A stretch of DNA of 6,710 bases, taken from positions 1-6,710 of the forward strand of contig CABUTY010000075.1 in NCBI GenBank assembly GCA_902494595.1, in the 5' to 3' direction. The DNA comes from an uncultured Porphyromonadaceae bacterium (GTDB taxonomy: Bacteria > Bacteroidota > Bacteroidia > Bacteroidales > Muribaculaceae). Of the stretch, positions 1-6,509 are shown piece by piece. A model generated the notes under the pieces. The model saw only the letters and a list, made by a program, of their open reading frames with translations. It had not been told where the DNA came from and did no database searches. Every line of letters starts with the position of its first letter. The first letter of the stretch is position 1. A program made the translations under genes and the position numbers.

Positions 1-1774
1 ACGTGTTGTCGAGGGTCTGGCGTATCTGGTCAGGCGTCAGACGTCCGTTGGCCTGCAGCCACAGAGCTATCACGCCCGTGACATGCGGCGATGCCATCGA
101 CGTCCCCTGCATCACCCCGTAGGGATATTTCTTGCCGTTCCATTCGATATTGGCCACGATGGAGGGGTCATTGGGAGAGGTGGAGTTGAACGCCGACACA
201 ATAAGGCTTCCGGGGGCAGCAACATCAGGCTTGATACGCCCGTCGGCCGACGGTCCCGAGTTGGAGAACGGGGATATTCCTCCTATGGCATAGCCGGTGG
301 CCATAGGCTCGCCCGACAGTGTCTTGACATCGTTCTTGGTATTGTAGGAGGCCACGGTTATGATATTGCGTCCCGTACCGCCAATCTCGCAGACACCGTA
401 ACGAGGATCCGGGGTGTGCATGTTGTCGAGATGCTTCTTGAAGCAGCAGTAGTTGGGGTTCGACCAACCGTGCACAGTGGCTCCCGCCTCCGAAGTGACC
501 AGTACGGCTATCACCTTGTCGGGCTTGTAGTCGCTGATATTGAGGTTGATATGCGCCATGGGCTTGTTGTTGAGCGGCGATGTCTGCGTCACTATCTTGA
601 AGAAACCGGAACTCATGTCGTAAGGTTTCTGGAGGGTCACGGTAGTGGTTTTGGTCTTGGTGCAGTCGAAGGTGCGGCTCTTGAAGACGGGCTGCATTGT
701 CTGCTTGTCGATGGTGCAGACGTTCACCTTGAGGGTTTTGCCCGGTTCGCCCCATATCTGAAGTTCGCCAATACCGGGGCAGTTCTCGAGGAAAGCCATG
801 CCGGCGAGCATCTCCGTGTCGGTGTCGGTGAAAGTCTTGGTGATGTGCATGTCGACCATGCCGTCGTTGCCGGCGGCACCTACGAGAATCTTGCCTGGGC
901 CTGTGAGTTCGTCGCTGAGTATGTCGCGCAGCGAAGTGCCGTCATGCGGACCCATCTGTGTGCCCAGACTCATGTTGATCACCGCGGGGAGTCCCAACGT
1001 GTCGGCCGTGGCGAAAAGGTACTGTATGGCGTCGGATATTCCTTTGTCCACTTCGGTGAAGTTGGAGAAAGCGAGGGTGGCCTCCGGGGCTATGCCATGG
1101 TATGGCGAGGCGGTGTTGGCACCAGCCGCTATGTTCATCACGTGGCTGCCGTGGGAGTAATATGCTAGGTCGGTCTTGTAGGCGAGGATATCCTTCTCGC
1201 TCTTCAGCTCGGCACCGTAGGAGAAGCCGGCGGGGGGTGTGCCGCTCTTGGCGTCGTGCACCCATACCCTTTTGAGGCGCAGTTCTGTCTTGGCGTCGTT
1301 ATAGAAAGCGGGGTGAGTGAAGTCGAGACCGCCGTCGATAGCGGCCACCATCACTCCCCTGCCCGTGAACGGGGTATTGATACCTTCTATCACCTGAGCC
1401 TTCTCCACATCGGCCACGCGGGTGTCGATACGTGCGGTATCCATCAGCACCTCGGCTTTGGTGGCCGCCTGAATGCATTCCACCTCGTCGAGGGCGGCTA
1501 CTTCGTCGAGGAGCTCCAGCGGCACATAGGCCGTGAGCACCGTCTTTCCCACGGCGTCCACGCGCACGCCCATGCCGCGCAACTGTTCCACAACCGCCGG
1601 CGAACTGTAACGGATATACGCCTCGATGCCCGTCGCTCCCGTGGACGTGGCCTTTGCGCGTCCCTCGTCGTCGCAGAGCATCAGTGTCTCCGATGTGTAC
1701 TTACTGCCGAAATCCACGGCACCCGCCGTCAGCGCGAGTCCCGCAAGAATAAGTGGTAAAAAGTTATATTTCAT
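1..1774 (-). CDS. Secreted S8 (subtilisin-like) serine peptidase, 3' end cut by window edge
   Basis: The frame is open for 591 codons from an ATG at 1774 and runs off the left edge, so the C-terminus is not seen. Residues 1-19 form a signal peptide: Lys2, a hydrophobic core and an AGA cleavage motif at 17-19. Residues of roughly 35-115 look like an I9-type propeptide. The catalytic triad is D147 (in AAIDGG), H208 (in HGSHV) and S559 (in GTSMASPH), with oxyanion N303 (in AAGND). About 170 residues separate N303 from the VIxVA-like strand near V474, where subtilisins have roughly 20-25, so a beta-rich domain appears to be inserted. The likely role is degradation of protein outside the cytoplasm; the substrate is unknown. 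The gene lies 154 bp downstream of the Crp/Fnr gene and probably has its own promoter. No Shine-Dalgarno site precedes the start, as is usual in Bacteroidetes. Family assignment is firm; surface anchoring or secretion by a special system cannot be judged without the C-terminus. Confidence 0.93.
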   Translation of the reverse strand, partial: MKYNFLPLILAGLALTAGAVDFGSKYTSETLMLCDDEGRAKATSTGATGIEAYIRYSSPAVVEQLRGMGVRVDAVGKTVLTAYVPLELLDEVAALDEVECIQAATKAEVLMDTARIDTRVADVEKAQVIEGINTPFTGRGVMVAAIDGGLDFTHPAFYNDAKTELRLKRVWVHDAKSGTPPAGFSYGAELKSEKDILAYKTDLAYYSHGSHVMNIAAGANTASPYHGIAPEATLAFSNFTEVDKGISDAIQYLFATADTLGLPAVINMSLGTQMGPHDGTSLRDILSDELTGPGKILVGAAGNDGMVDMHITKTFTDTDTEMLAGMAFLENCPGIGELQIWGEPGKTLKVNVCTIDKQTMQPVFKSRTFDCTKTKTTTVTLQKPYDMSSGFFKIVTQTSPLNNKPMAHINLNISDYKPDKVIAVLVTSEAGATVHGWSNPNYCCFKKHLDNMHTPDPRYGVCEIGGTGRNIITVASYNTKNDVKTLSGEPMATGYAIGGISPFSNSGPSADGRIKPDVAAPGSLIVSAFNSTSPNDPSIVANIEWNGKKYPYGVMQGTSMASPHVTGVIALWLQANGRLTPDQIRQTLDNT

Positions 1775-1824
1775 ACTTAAGTGTGTTTTGTCGTTATTGA
1801 GGCTGTGTATCCGGTTCGTCCGGC

Positions 1825-1848
1825 GAATTGTCATTGCACCCGCAATTC
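1825..1848 (-). repeat. Small 6-bp inverted repeat in the protease leader
   Basis: GAATTG at 1825-1830 and CAATTC at 1843-1848 are perfect inverted copies with a 12-nt spacer. The repeat lies downstream of the predicted -7 element, so it would sit in the 5' untranslated leader of the protease mRNA and could form a weak hairpin. A 6-bp arm can easily arise by chance, and no function is claimed. Confidence 0.25.
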
Positions 1849-1864
1849 AATCTTTTTGAATATG

Positions 1865-1872
1865 CAAATTTA
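1865..1872 (-). promoter_or_regulatory. Candidate Bacteroidetes -7 promoter element for the S8 peptidase gene
   Basis: Read on the minus strand the sequence is TAAATTTG, a perfect match to the Bacteroides primary-sigma -7 consensus TAnnTTTG. It would give a leader of roughly 85 nt before the ATG at 1774. A convincing -33 TTTG is missing: the nearest match is TTTA at 1896-1899, with a 23-nt spacer that is slightly long. The location, in the only AT-rich non-coding gap of the window, supports the call. Confidence 0.45.
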
Positions 1873-1899
1873 ACCAAGAATATCACATCCTCGGTTAAA
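1869..1899. promoter_or_regulatory. Inverted repeat overlapping the -7 element, possible operator
   Basis: TTTAACC at 1869-1875 and GGTTAAA at 1893-1899 are exact inverted copies separated by 17 nt. Three further inner positions can pair if one G-T is allowed. The arm nearer the protease shares four bases with the predicted -7 element, so a dimeric protein bound here could block or modulate initiation. The spacing is much wider than the usual Crp/Fnr half-site spacing. On the minus strand no U-run follows the second arm, so it is not a good intrinsic terminator for the upstream regulator gene. Confidence 0.4.
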
Positions 1900-1928
1900 G
1901 TATTTTAAAAAAACGAATCTAATATAAT

Positions 1929-2543
1929 TTATTCCTTGGCCATTTCCCTGCGGAGGCTGGAGAGATACTGCGGTGTGATGCCGAGATACGATGCGAGCAC
2001 CTTCTGCGACACGGCTTTCACGATCTCCTTCCTGTTCTTGAGGAGCGCCATATATCTTTCCTTGGCGTTGCCGACGTATGTTGCCCTTTTCTTCTCATGG
2101 AAATAGAGGTCGCAGGCAGCCATCTGGAAGTTGAAGAGGGCGAAGGCATAGGAGGAGTTGAGCAGGTTGTCGAAGTCCTCCTTGTCGACCATCATCAATC
2201 GGCAGTTTGTACAAGCCTCGATAGTCTCGGTGCTTGGCTGGGCGGCATAATAGCAGCTGTAGCTGAGGATCTGAGTGCCGGCCTCGCCGAAGGCGCTGGT
2301 CACCTCCACATCCATGTCCCAGTGCCATTTGCGCATCACGCCGCTGAGAATTATGTAGTAATGCGGGTTATAGTCGCCCTCATACATGAGGGTCTCCCCC
2401 TTTTTGAGCGTCAGAAGCCTTCCGGCGTCTATGAGACTGCGGATCACACTGTCGGGAGGGGGTGCGCTGTGGATGCACTCCCCGATAATCAGCTCCCTGA
2501 TGAGAGCCCTCGTCTTGGCTCCTATGCCGTTGGATTTTTTCAC
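1929..2543 (-). CDS. Crp/Fnr-family transcriptional regulator
   Basis: This 204-residue protein has the usual Crp/Fnr layout. An N-terminal cupin-like effector domain spans about 25-115, including a G-D-Y-N-P-H-Y-Y-I-I-L-S-G strand-turn at 56-68. A dimerisation helix follows at about 120-155, then a C-terminal helix-turn-helix at about 177-200 (SQKVLASYLGIT followed by the recognition helix). By eye, the Arg that contacts the cyclic-nucleotide phosphate in E. coli Crp (RS in the binding loop) is PS here (103-104), so cAMP is unlikely to be the ligand. Five cysteines (23, 97, 111, 114, 144) are present, with CxxC at 111-114. The start is GTG at 2543, inside a GTGA overlap with the ribH stop, and no better start lies upstream without running into ribH. 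The stop is TAA. The target genes are unknown; the neighbouring protease promoter is one candidate. Confidence 0.9.
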   Translation of the reverse strand: MKKSNGIGAKTRALIRELIIGECIHSAPPPDSVIRSLIDAGRLLTLKKGETLMYEGDYNPHYYIILSGVMRKWHWDMDVEVTSAFGEAGTQILSYSCYYAAQPSTETIEACTNCRLMMVDKEDFDNLLNSSYAFALFNFQMAACDLYFHEKKRATYVGNAKERYMALLKNRKEIVKAVSQKVLASYLGITPQYLSSLRREMAKE

Positions 2544-3064
2544 TTTCTGAAAGAGACGTATCTGAGGGCGCCGGCCTTGGTGTGGAGGTTAGCCATGTGA
2601 ATTGCGGCCACAGCTGCTTCGGCGCCCTTGTTGCCGAGAGCACCGCCGGCGCGATCAAGAGCCTGCTGCTGGTTCTCCACGGTGAGCACGCCGAAAATTA
2701 CCGGAGCGTCGCCACGGGCGTTGAGTTCCGCGGTCCCCTGACTGACAATCTGACATACATAGTCGAAATGCGGCGTATCGCCGCGTATCACGCACCCTAA
2801 GAGGATTATGGCCTTGAGGTCGGGCATATGCGTCAGCGCCATCGCCGCCGCGTTTACCAGCTCCACAGTGCCCGGCACGCTCTCGGCGAAAATATTGTCG
2901 TCGCTGACGACCGCCTAGTGAAGGGTCTCCATCACGCCGTCGCGCAATGCTCCCGTGACTTCCGGATTCCACGACGCCGTGAATACCGCGCATTTGAAAC
3001 GCGACGCCTCCATCAGGGCCGGTATCTCCAGCGTCGCTCCGTTGGTGTTGAGTATCGTCGACAT
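2540..3064 (-). pseudogene. ribH: 6,7-dimethyl-8-ribityllumazine synthase, interrupted by in-frame TAG at codon 50
   Basis: Lumazine synthase joins 5-amino-6-ribitylaminouracil with 3,4-dihydroxybutanone 4-phosphate, the step before riboflavin. From ATG 3064 the frame encodes 49 residues, including the substrate-pocket SWNPEVTGAL (31-40). It then hits TAG at 2915-2917 and continues in the same frame for 124 codons to TGA at 2540. The downstream part has all family motifs: VPGTVEL (63-69), GCVIRGDTPHFDYVC (90-104) with the expected catalytic H99, PVIFGVLT, and GNKGAEAAVAA near the C-terminus. At 174 codons the reconstructed length is slightly above the usual size. No frameshift is present. Reinitiation at GTG 2878 would lose the first strand and W32, so a functional product is doubtful. 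Explanations are a recent nonsense mutation, a sequence error or readthrough. The start sits 4 nt after the TPR-like gene, with a GAGG just upstream. Confidence 0.9.
2915..2917 (-). other. ribH: In-frame amber (TAG) codon inside ribH
   Basis: On the minus strand the codons read CAC-TAG-GCG. The TAG falls in the helix segment between the TLH and SDDNI motifs, where lumazine synthases usually carry a polar or charged, non-catalytic residue. One base change from CAG, AAG or GAG would create it. It is the only internal stop in any of the nine genes. Confidence 0.95.
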
Positions 3065-3068
3065 TTCC

Positions 3069-3959
3069 TCACTCTTTATAGGTATCTGTATCTTCCGCTT
3101 CCTCCTCCTTCTTGGCGTTACGGCGGAATTTGGCGGCACTCTGCACTTTGGCCATGAAAGAACGCCAGGCGCTCTCCTCCTCTTTCTCTTCGATTTGGGC
3201 AAGGAGAGCGAGGGCATCCTGCTCGAGTTCTACAGTTTCGAGGGCCACGGCATGGGGCAGCACGGCATTGAGGAGCCGGGCGGCTCTCTCGCGCTGCTGA
3301 CGCGAACGCATCATCAGCCTGGCCATCTCTATGGTCATCGCCACTTCTCGGCGCGTAACCCTTCCCGTGCGCTTCTTCGACAGCTTTATGGCCTCCATAT
3401 AGAACTTCACCGCCCCGCGGTAGTCGCCCGTGGAGGCAAGCATCTCCGCATCCTTGCACAGCGACTCCACAAGCTTGTCGGTGGCGGCGGCAACGCCGGC
3501 GTTCACCTTGTCGTAGAGAAGCCCCGTGTGCAGCTGCTGCTTGGCCAGCAGGTCGAGCATGCGCTTGCGGCTACGCAATGTTCGCGCCGTCAGGTCCATG
3601 GCCATCAAGTGATACTCCCCGAAGCGCTCGGCATCCTGCTTCAGCAACGGCTCCAGAAGCTTGAAGATATGCTCCACTTCCTTCTTGCTCTGCTTGTAGT
3701 CCTTGAGACCATAATGTATTTCGGCAAGGTCGAAGAGGAGCACCACCAGCACCGTGCGGAACTCCATGTCGGAATAGTCGGAGAAGTCGCGGAGACCCTT
3801 GAGGGCGTCTACGGTGTTCTGGAGAGCACGGTTGTATTCTTCAGCATCGAAGAGAATGGCTGTCTGGGCGCGCAGTTCCTCCACGCGACGCAGCACCTCG
3901 GCATCGGGCTTGTTGTGCCCTGCGCCTTTGTGATTGATGTTGTATTTTATAAGGCTCAT
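3069..3959 (-). CDS. TPR-like all-helical protein, function unknown
   Basis: I do not recognise this 296-residue protein as a named family. It is almost entirely helical with no signal peptide or membrane segment, so it is probably cytoplasmic. TPR-like helix pairs are visible at about 32-57 (FDAEEYNRALQNTVDALKGL), 66-106 (LLFDLAEIHYGLKDYKQSKKEVEHIF) and 162-195 (AEMLASTGDYRGAVKFYMEAIKLSKK), with further helices at 205-258. Residues 258-296 are very charged (EEKEEE, KKEEEAEDTD) and may be a flexible tail. The ATG at 3959 forms an ATGA overlap with the stop of the SIS gene; the frame stays open upstream to 4148 but only inside that gene. The stop lies 4 nt before ribH. TPR folds usually serve as protein-protein scaffolds, but no partner can be named. 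Confidence 0.85.
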   Translation of the reverse strand: MSLIKYNINHKGAGHNKPDAEVLRRVEELRAQTAILFDAEEYNRALQNTVDALKGLRDFSDYSDMEFRTVLVVLLFDLAEIHYGLKDYKQSKKEVEHIFKLLEPLLKQDAERFGEYHLMAMDLTARTLRSRKRMLDLLAKQQLHTGLLYDKVNAGVAAATDKLVESLCKDAEMLASTGDYRGAVKFYMEAIKLSKKRTGRVTRREVAMTIEMARLMMRSRQQRERAARLLNAVLPHAVALETVELEQDALALLAQIEEKEEESAWRSFMAKVQSAAKFRRNAKKEEEAEDTDTYKE

Positions 3960-4621
3960 GACTGAGAGTTTTTTTCGTTGAAGGCGCACGCCTCCCTTTT
4001 GGATTTGTGGCCGAGGTATCCGCCATGGTGACGCTTGGCATATTCGGCCACGGTGAAGTTGATTTTTTTCATCACGGCCACCACCAGCACATCGCCGATC
4101 ACGGTCATCATGGTAGTGGATGTAGTAGGAGTGAGGCCGAGAGGGCACACTTCGGGGCTGCCGCCGGTAGCCAGCGCCACATCCGCCAGCCCCGCCAGCC
4201 GAGACTCCGCATCTCCCGTTATAACAATTATCGGAATATCCGGGTTCAGCGCACGCGCCAACGTCACAAGATCCACAATCTCGTTGGTTTTACCCGAATT
4301 GGAGAGGAGGAGAAGAATGTCGTTTTCCTGAATGATACCGAGGTCGCCATGCTGGGCCTCGGAGGGATGCAGGAAAACGGCCGGCGTCCCTGTGGAACAG
4401 AAAGTGGTGGCAATGTTCATGGCAATCTGTCCCGCCTTCCCCATTCCGGAGGCAATGAGTTTGCCGCCGCGGGCATGCACGCGGTCGGCAATCATATCCA
4501 CTGCCTGCGCGTAGCCGTCGGTAACAGGGATGTTCCTGATGGCCTCCGACTCTCGCTCCAGTATGGAACGCATCAGCAGCTTTATGTCGGAGGTGACGGA
4601 TGTATCGGATGTATGGTTCAT
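3956..4621 (-). CDS. SIS-domain arabinose-5-phosphate isomerase (KpsF/GutQ/KdsD family), CBS-less form
   Basis: Family members interconvert D-ribulose 5-phosphate and D-arabinose 5-phosphate, the first committed step towards Kdo for lipopolysaccharide or capsule. The 221-residue protein has the KdsD hallmarks: GMGKAGQIA (59-67) with K62, HPSEAQHGDLG (85-95), LSNSGKTNEI (106-115), E157 before CPLGLTPTTSTT (159-170), and HHGGYLG (198-204), where H198 matches the catalytic His of the E. coli HPGG motif. E. coli KdsD is about 330 residues because of two C-terminal CBS domains; these are absent here. A SIS-only form is known in Bacteroides, so this is probably normal for the group, not a truncation. 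The start at 4621 is 12 nt after the thioesterase stop, and the end overlaps the next gene as ATGA. A different phosphosugar substrate cannot be excluded. kdsD is the nearest symbol, but I leave it unassigned because substrate specificity is inferred. Confidence 0.88.
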   Translation of the reverse strand: MNHTSDTSVTSDIKLLMRSILERESEAIRNIPVTDGYAQAVDMIADRVHARGGKLIASGMGKAGQIAMNIATTFCSTGTPAVFLHPSEAQHGDLGIIQENDILLLLSNSGKTNEIVDLVTLARALNPDIPIIVITGDAESRLAGLADVALATGGSPEVCPLGLTPTTSTTMMTVIGDVLVVAVMKKINFTVAEYAKRHHGGYLGHKSKREACAFNEKNSQS

Positions 4622-4633
4622 GTCAAAAGCATT

Positions 4634-5098
4634 TCATCGGTTACTGGTTCTGAGGCGGTTGTCGGCGATGGAGCGTTCGAGGGCACGGCGCCAGCGCGCA
4701 GGCATCGGCGCCGACTTCTGGGTGGCCGGGTCGAAGCTTACCATCACGCTGCGGCACGCCGACTTGATGACGCCTGTCTTAGCGTCGGCAAGTACCTGCA
4801 GGATATGAAAACTCCGGTCGTGTAGCTCCTCGCACATAGTCCCCACTACTATATCCTCGCCGAACATCAGTGGCGACAGGTAGGTGCACTCTACATTGGC
4901 TATCACCGTCTCTACTGTCTTCCAGTCTATATCCCAGTCGACTATCTTGTTGAAAAACCAGGCCTTGCCTGTGTCATAAAACGAAAAATAGACCGTATTA
5001 TTCACATGTCCGAGGATATCTATGTCGTTGAAACGGATTTCCACGGGCACCACATGGGGGAATGCCGACAAGGGCGGCAGTGTATCTATGTCTATCAT
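4634..5098 (-). CDS. Acyl-CoA thioesterase, hot-dog fold (4HBT/YbgC-like)
   Basis: This 154-residue protein is of usual length for a single hot-dog thioesterase, an enzyme that hydrolyses acyl-CoA (or acyl-ACP) thioesters in the cytoplasm. The family signature R-F-N-D-I-D-x-x-G-H-V-N-N is at 22-34, with D25/D27 in the catalytic Asp region and H31-N33-N34 following. The long core helix FSFYDTGKAWFF comes next (39-50). The beta-sheet segment includes IANVECTYLSPLMFGEDIVV at about 67-85. I chose ATG 5098, which begins one nucleotide after the DUF721 stop; the upstream ATG at 5134 would add 12 residues that overlap DUF721 and lack family character. The substrate is unknown. Members near lipid or LPS genes often act in fatty-acid turnover, but that is inference here. 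Confidence 0.88.
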   Translation of the reverse strand: MIDIDTLPPLSAFPHVVPVEIRFNDIDILGHVNNTVYFSFYDTGKAWFFNKIVDWDIDWKTVETVIANVECTYLSPLMFGEDIVVGTMCEELHDRSFHILQVLADAKTGVIKSACRSVMVSFDPATQKSAPMPARWRRALERSIADNRLRTSNR

Positions 5099-5099
5099 T

Positions 5100-5393
5100 T
5101 CAGGAAGTATAACGTATGTCAGTGATTGTCTCAAAACCGAGGATTGAGTTGATCTGTCCTATCATCTGCGACCTTACCATCATGAGTTCGCTTCTGAGGG
5201 CGGCGTTAGGTACACCGATGGTCATGATACCGTTTTTTACGGAGGGTTTTCCGGTGACCTGCGCCAACTGAGGGCCTACAATCCTCAGCCAGAGCACGCA
5301 GGCTCTGGTTTCGCGCAACTTCTCCGACATGTTCTGCCTGTCGAGGGCCTGTCGGAGCACGTCGCCGACGCTTTCAGGTTCGAGGCGTTTCAT
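5100..5393 (-). CDS. DUF721 protein (DciA-like)
   Basis: This 97-residue basic protein has the DUF721 layout: an N-terminal helical segment with the VGDVLRQAL motif (9-17), a central W-L-R-I-V-G-P-Q-L segment (35-43) and a strand pair with KNGIMTIGV (53-61). It continues with an S-E-L-M-M helix (68-72) and ends in an IRYTS strand. DUF721 includes DciA, the ancestral factor that helps load the replicative helicase DnaB. The same role is plausible here but rests on family membership alone. The start ATG overlaps the recF stop by 4 nt (ATGA, 5390-5393). A recF-DUF721 pair also occurs in the origin region of Actinobacteria, which supports a shared replication or repair context. Confidence 0.85.
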   Translation of the reverse strand: MKRLEPESVGDVLRQALDRQNMSEKLRETRACVLWLRIVGPQLAQVTGKPSVKNGIMTIGVPNAALRSELMMVRSQMIGQINSILGFETITDIRYTS

Positions 5394-6487
5394 GAGATGG
5401 GGGTGAAATTACCGTCGGCCACAGCGAAGAGACGGCTGTCGCCGCTGAGGGCGGCGATGGTCTCGTCAAGGTGCTCCCGGTTGGTGTCGGTTATGAAAAT
5501 CTGTCCGAAACCGCTGCCGCTCACCACCTGCATGATATTGGCCACGCGCCCCGAGTCAAGCTTGTCGAAGATATCGTCAAGGAGGAGAATGGGGGTAATG
5601 CCGGTGGTTCGTCGCACATAGTCGAAGATAGCGAGACGCAGGGCTATGACGTAGCTTTTGAGCTGACCCTGGCTGCCGGTACGGCGCAGGGAATAGTCGT
5701 TCATCTGCATTCTGAGGTCATCGCGGTGCACGCCCTGGGTGGTGAAGCCGAGAGCCGTGTCCTTGACACGTGTACGGTCCAGAAGCTCGCGGTAGTCATT
5801 GTCGGCGAGTGCCGAGTCGTATTCGAGAGCCACTGCCTCGCGGCCTCCAGCTACCGCCGCGTAATACTCGTTGAATACTGGCGTTATGTCGCGAGTCCAT
5901 TCCTTTCTGGCCTTGAACACCTCGGCGGCGCTCTCGGCGAGTCCCGCCTCTATGCTCTCATAGAGGAGTTTGTCGCGCACACCGGCACGCAGCATCCTGT
6001 TGCGGCTTTCAAGCCCCCGGTTGTAGCGTATCAGCCGTCCCAGATAGCTGCGGTCGGTCTGCGATATCACCACATCCAGCAGCTTGCGGCGCACCTCGCC
6101 GGCTCCCGTGACGAGCCCCGGGTCGGACGGCGTGACCGCTACTATAGGAAACCGCCCTATATGCTCCGAGAGACGGCCATACTCCTTGCCGTTGCGCAAC
6201 AGCTTCTTGGCCTTGCCTCGCGTGATGCCTATGCTCACCTCCTCACGCCGGTCGTCGCCCATATCGTAACGCCCCTTCACCAGAAGCATCTCCTCGCCAT
6301 GACGTATCAGCCCGCTTTCAGGCATCGACTGCATGGGCCGCGCCAGACTCAGGAAATGCACCCCCTCCAGGAGGTTGCTCTTCCCCATGCCGTTGCTCCC
6401 CACGAAGCAGTTGACGCCGCCGCTGAGCTCAAGGCTTACCTCGGCGATGTTCTTGAAGTTGAGTATGTCGATATTTTCGAGCTTCAT
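5390..6487 (-). CDS. recF: DNA replication and repair protein RecF
   Basis: RecF is an SMC/ABC-type ATPase that binds gapped DNA and, with RecO and RecR, loads RecA at single-strand gaps. The protein is 365 residues, the normal RecF length. Walker A is at 30-38 (GSNGMGKSN, K36). The family block QGVHRDDL is at 251-258, the ABC signature-like SQGQLKS at 272-278, and Walker B PILLLDDIFDKLD at 299-311 with D304/D305. FITDT is at 331-335. The start at ATG 6487 gives the canonical MKLENIDILNFKNI beginning; the more distal ATG at 6544 would add 19 residues that run into upp and is rejected. It follows upp by 22 nt and overlaps the DUF721 gene by 4 nt. Confidence 0.97.
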   Translation of the reverse strand: MKLENIDILNFKNIAEVSLELSGGVNCFVGSNGMGKSNLLEGVHFLSLARPMQSMPESGLIRHGEEMLLVKGRYDMGDDRREEVSIGITRGKAKKLLRNGKEYGRLSEHIGRFPIVAVTPSDPGLVTGAGEVRRKLLDVVISQTDRSYLGRLIRYNRGLESRNRMLRAGVRDKLLYESIEAGLAESAAEVFKARKEWTRDITPVFNEYYAAVAGGREAVALEYDSALADNDYRELLDRTRVKDTALGFTTQGVHRDDLRMQMNDYSLRRTGSQGQLKSYVIALRLAIFDYVRRTTGITPILLLDDIFDKLDSGRVANIMQVVSGSGFGQIFITDTNREHLDETIAALSGDSRLFAVADGNFTPIS

Positions 6488-6509
6488 CCGTTGCCGTTGG
6501 AGGAATAGT

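Noticed and set aside
83..1168. 361-codon open frame on the plus strand
   Set aside because: It lies opposite the S8 protease, which has signal peptide, triad and oxyanion residues. The plus-strand translation is low in complexity of known type (His, Arg and Gly rich) and shows no family motif.
1869..1913. Intrinsic terminator for the Crp/Fnr gene
   Set aside because: On the minus strand the T-run (1907-1913) comes before the inverted repeat, not after it, and the stem is AT-rich.
2915..2917. TAG reassigned to an amino acid genome-wide
   Set aside because: The eight visible stops are seven TGA and one TAA, which would be compatible. But roughly 2,000 other codons contain no internal TAG, whereas a recoded genome should use it more often. 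A single mutation or error is simpler.
3060..3075. FMN riboswitch upstream of ribH
   Set aside because: Only 4 nt separate ribH from the preceding gene, leaving no room for the aptamer, and no riboswitch-like conserved core was seen elsewhere.
2955..3965. 336-codon open frame on the plus strand
   Set aside because: It is antisense to ribH and the TPR-like gene and spans their junction. It is an artefact of GC-rich codon use on the coding strand.
3960..4148. Longer N-terminus for the TPR-like protein
   Set aside because: The extra 63 residues would lie wholly within the SIS gene and read as compositionally odd shadow sequence; the ATGA overlap start at 3959 fits the operon style.
5471..6508. 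345-codon open frame on the plus strand
   Set aside because: It is antisense to recF, whose Walker A, signature and Walker B motifs are intact, and the plus-strand product has no recognisable domain.
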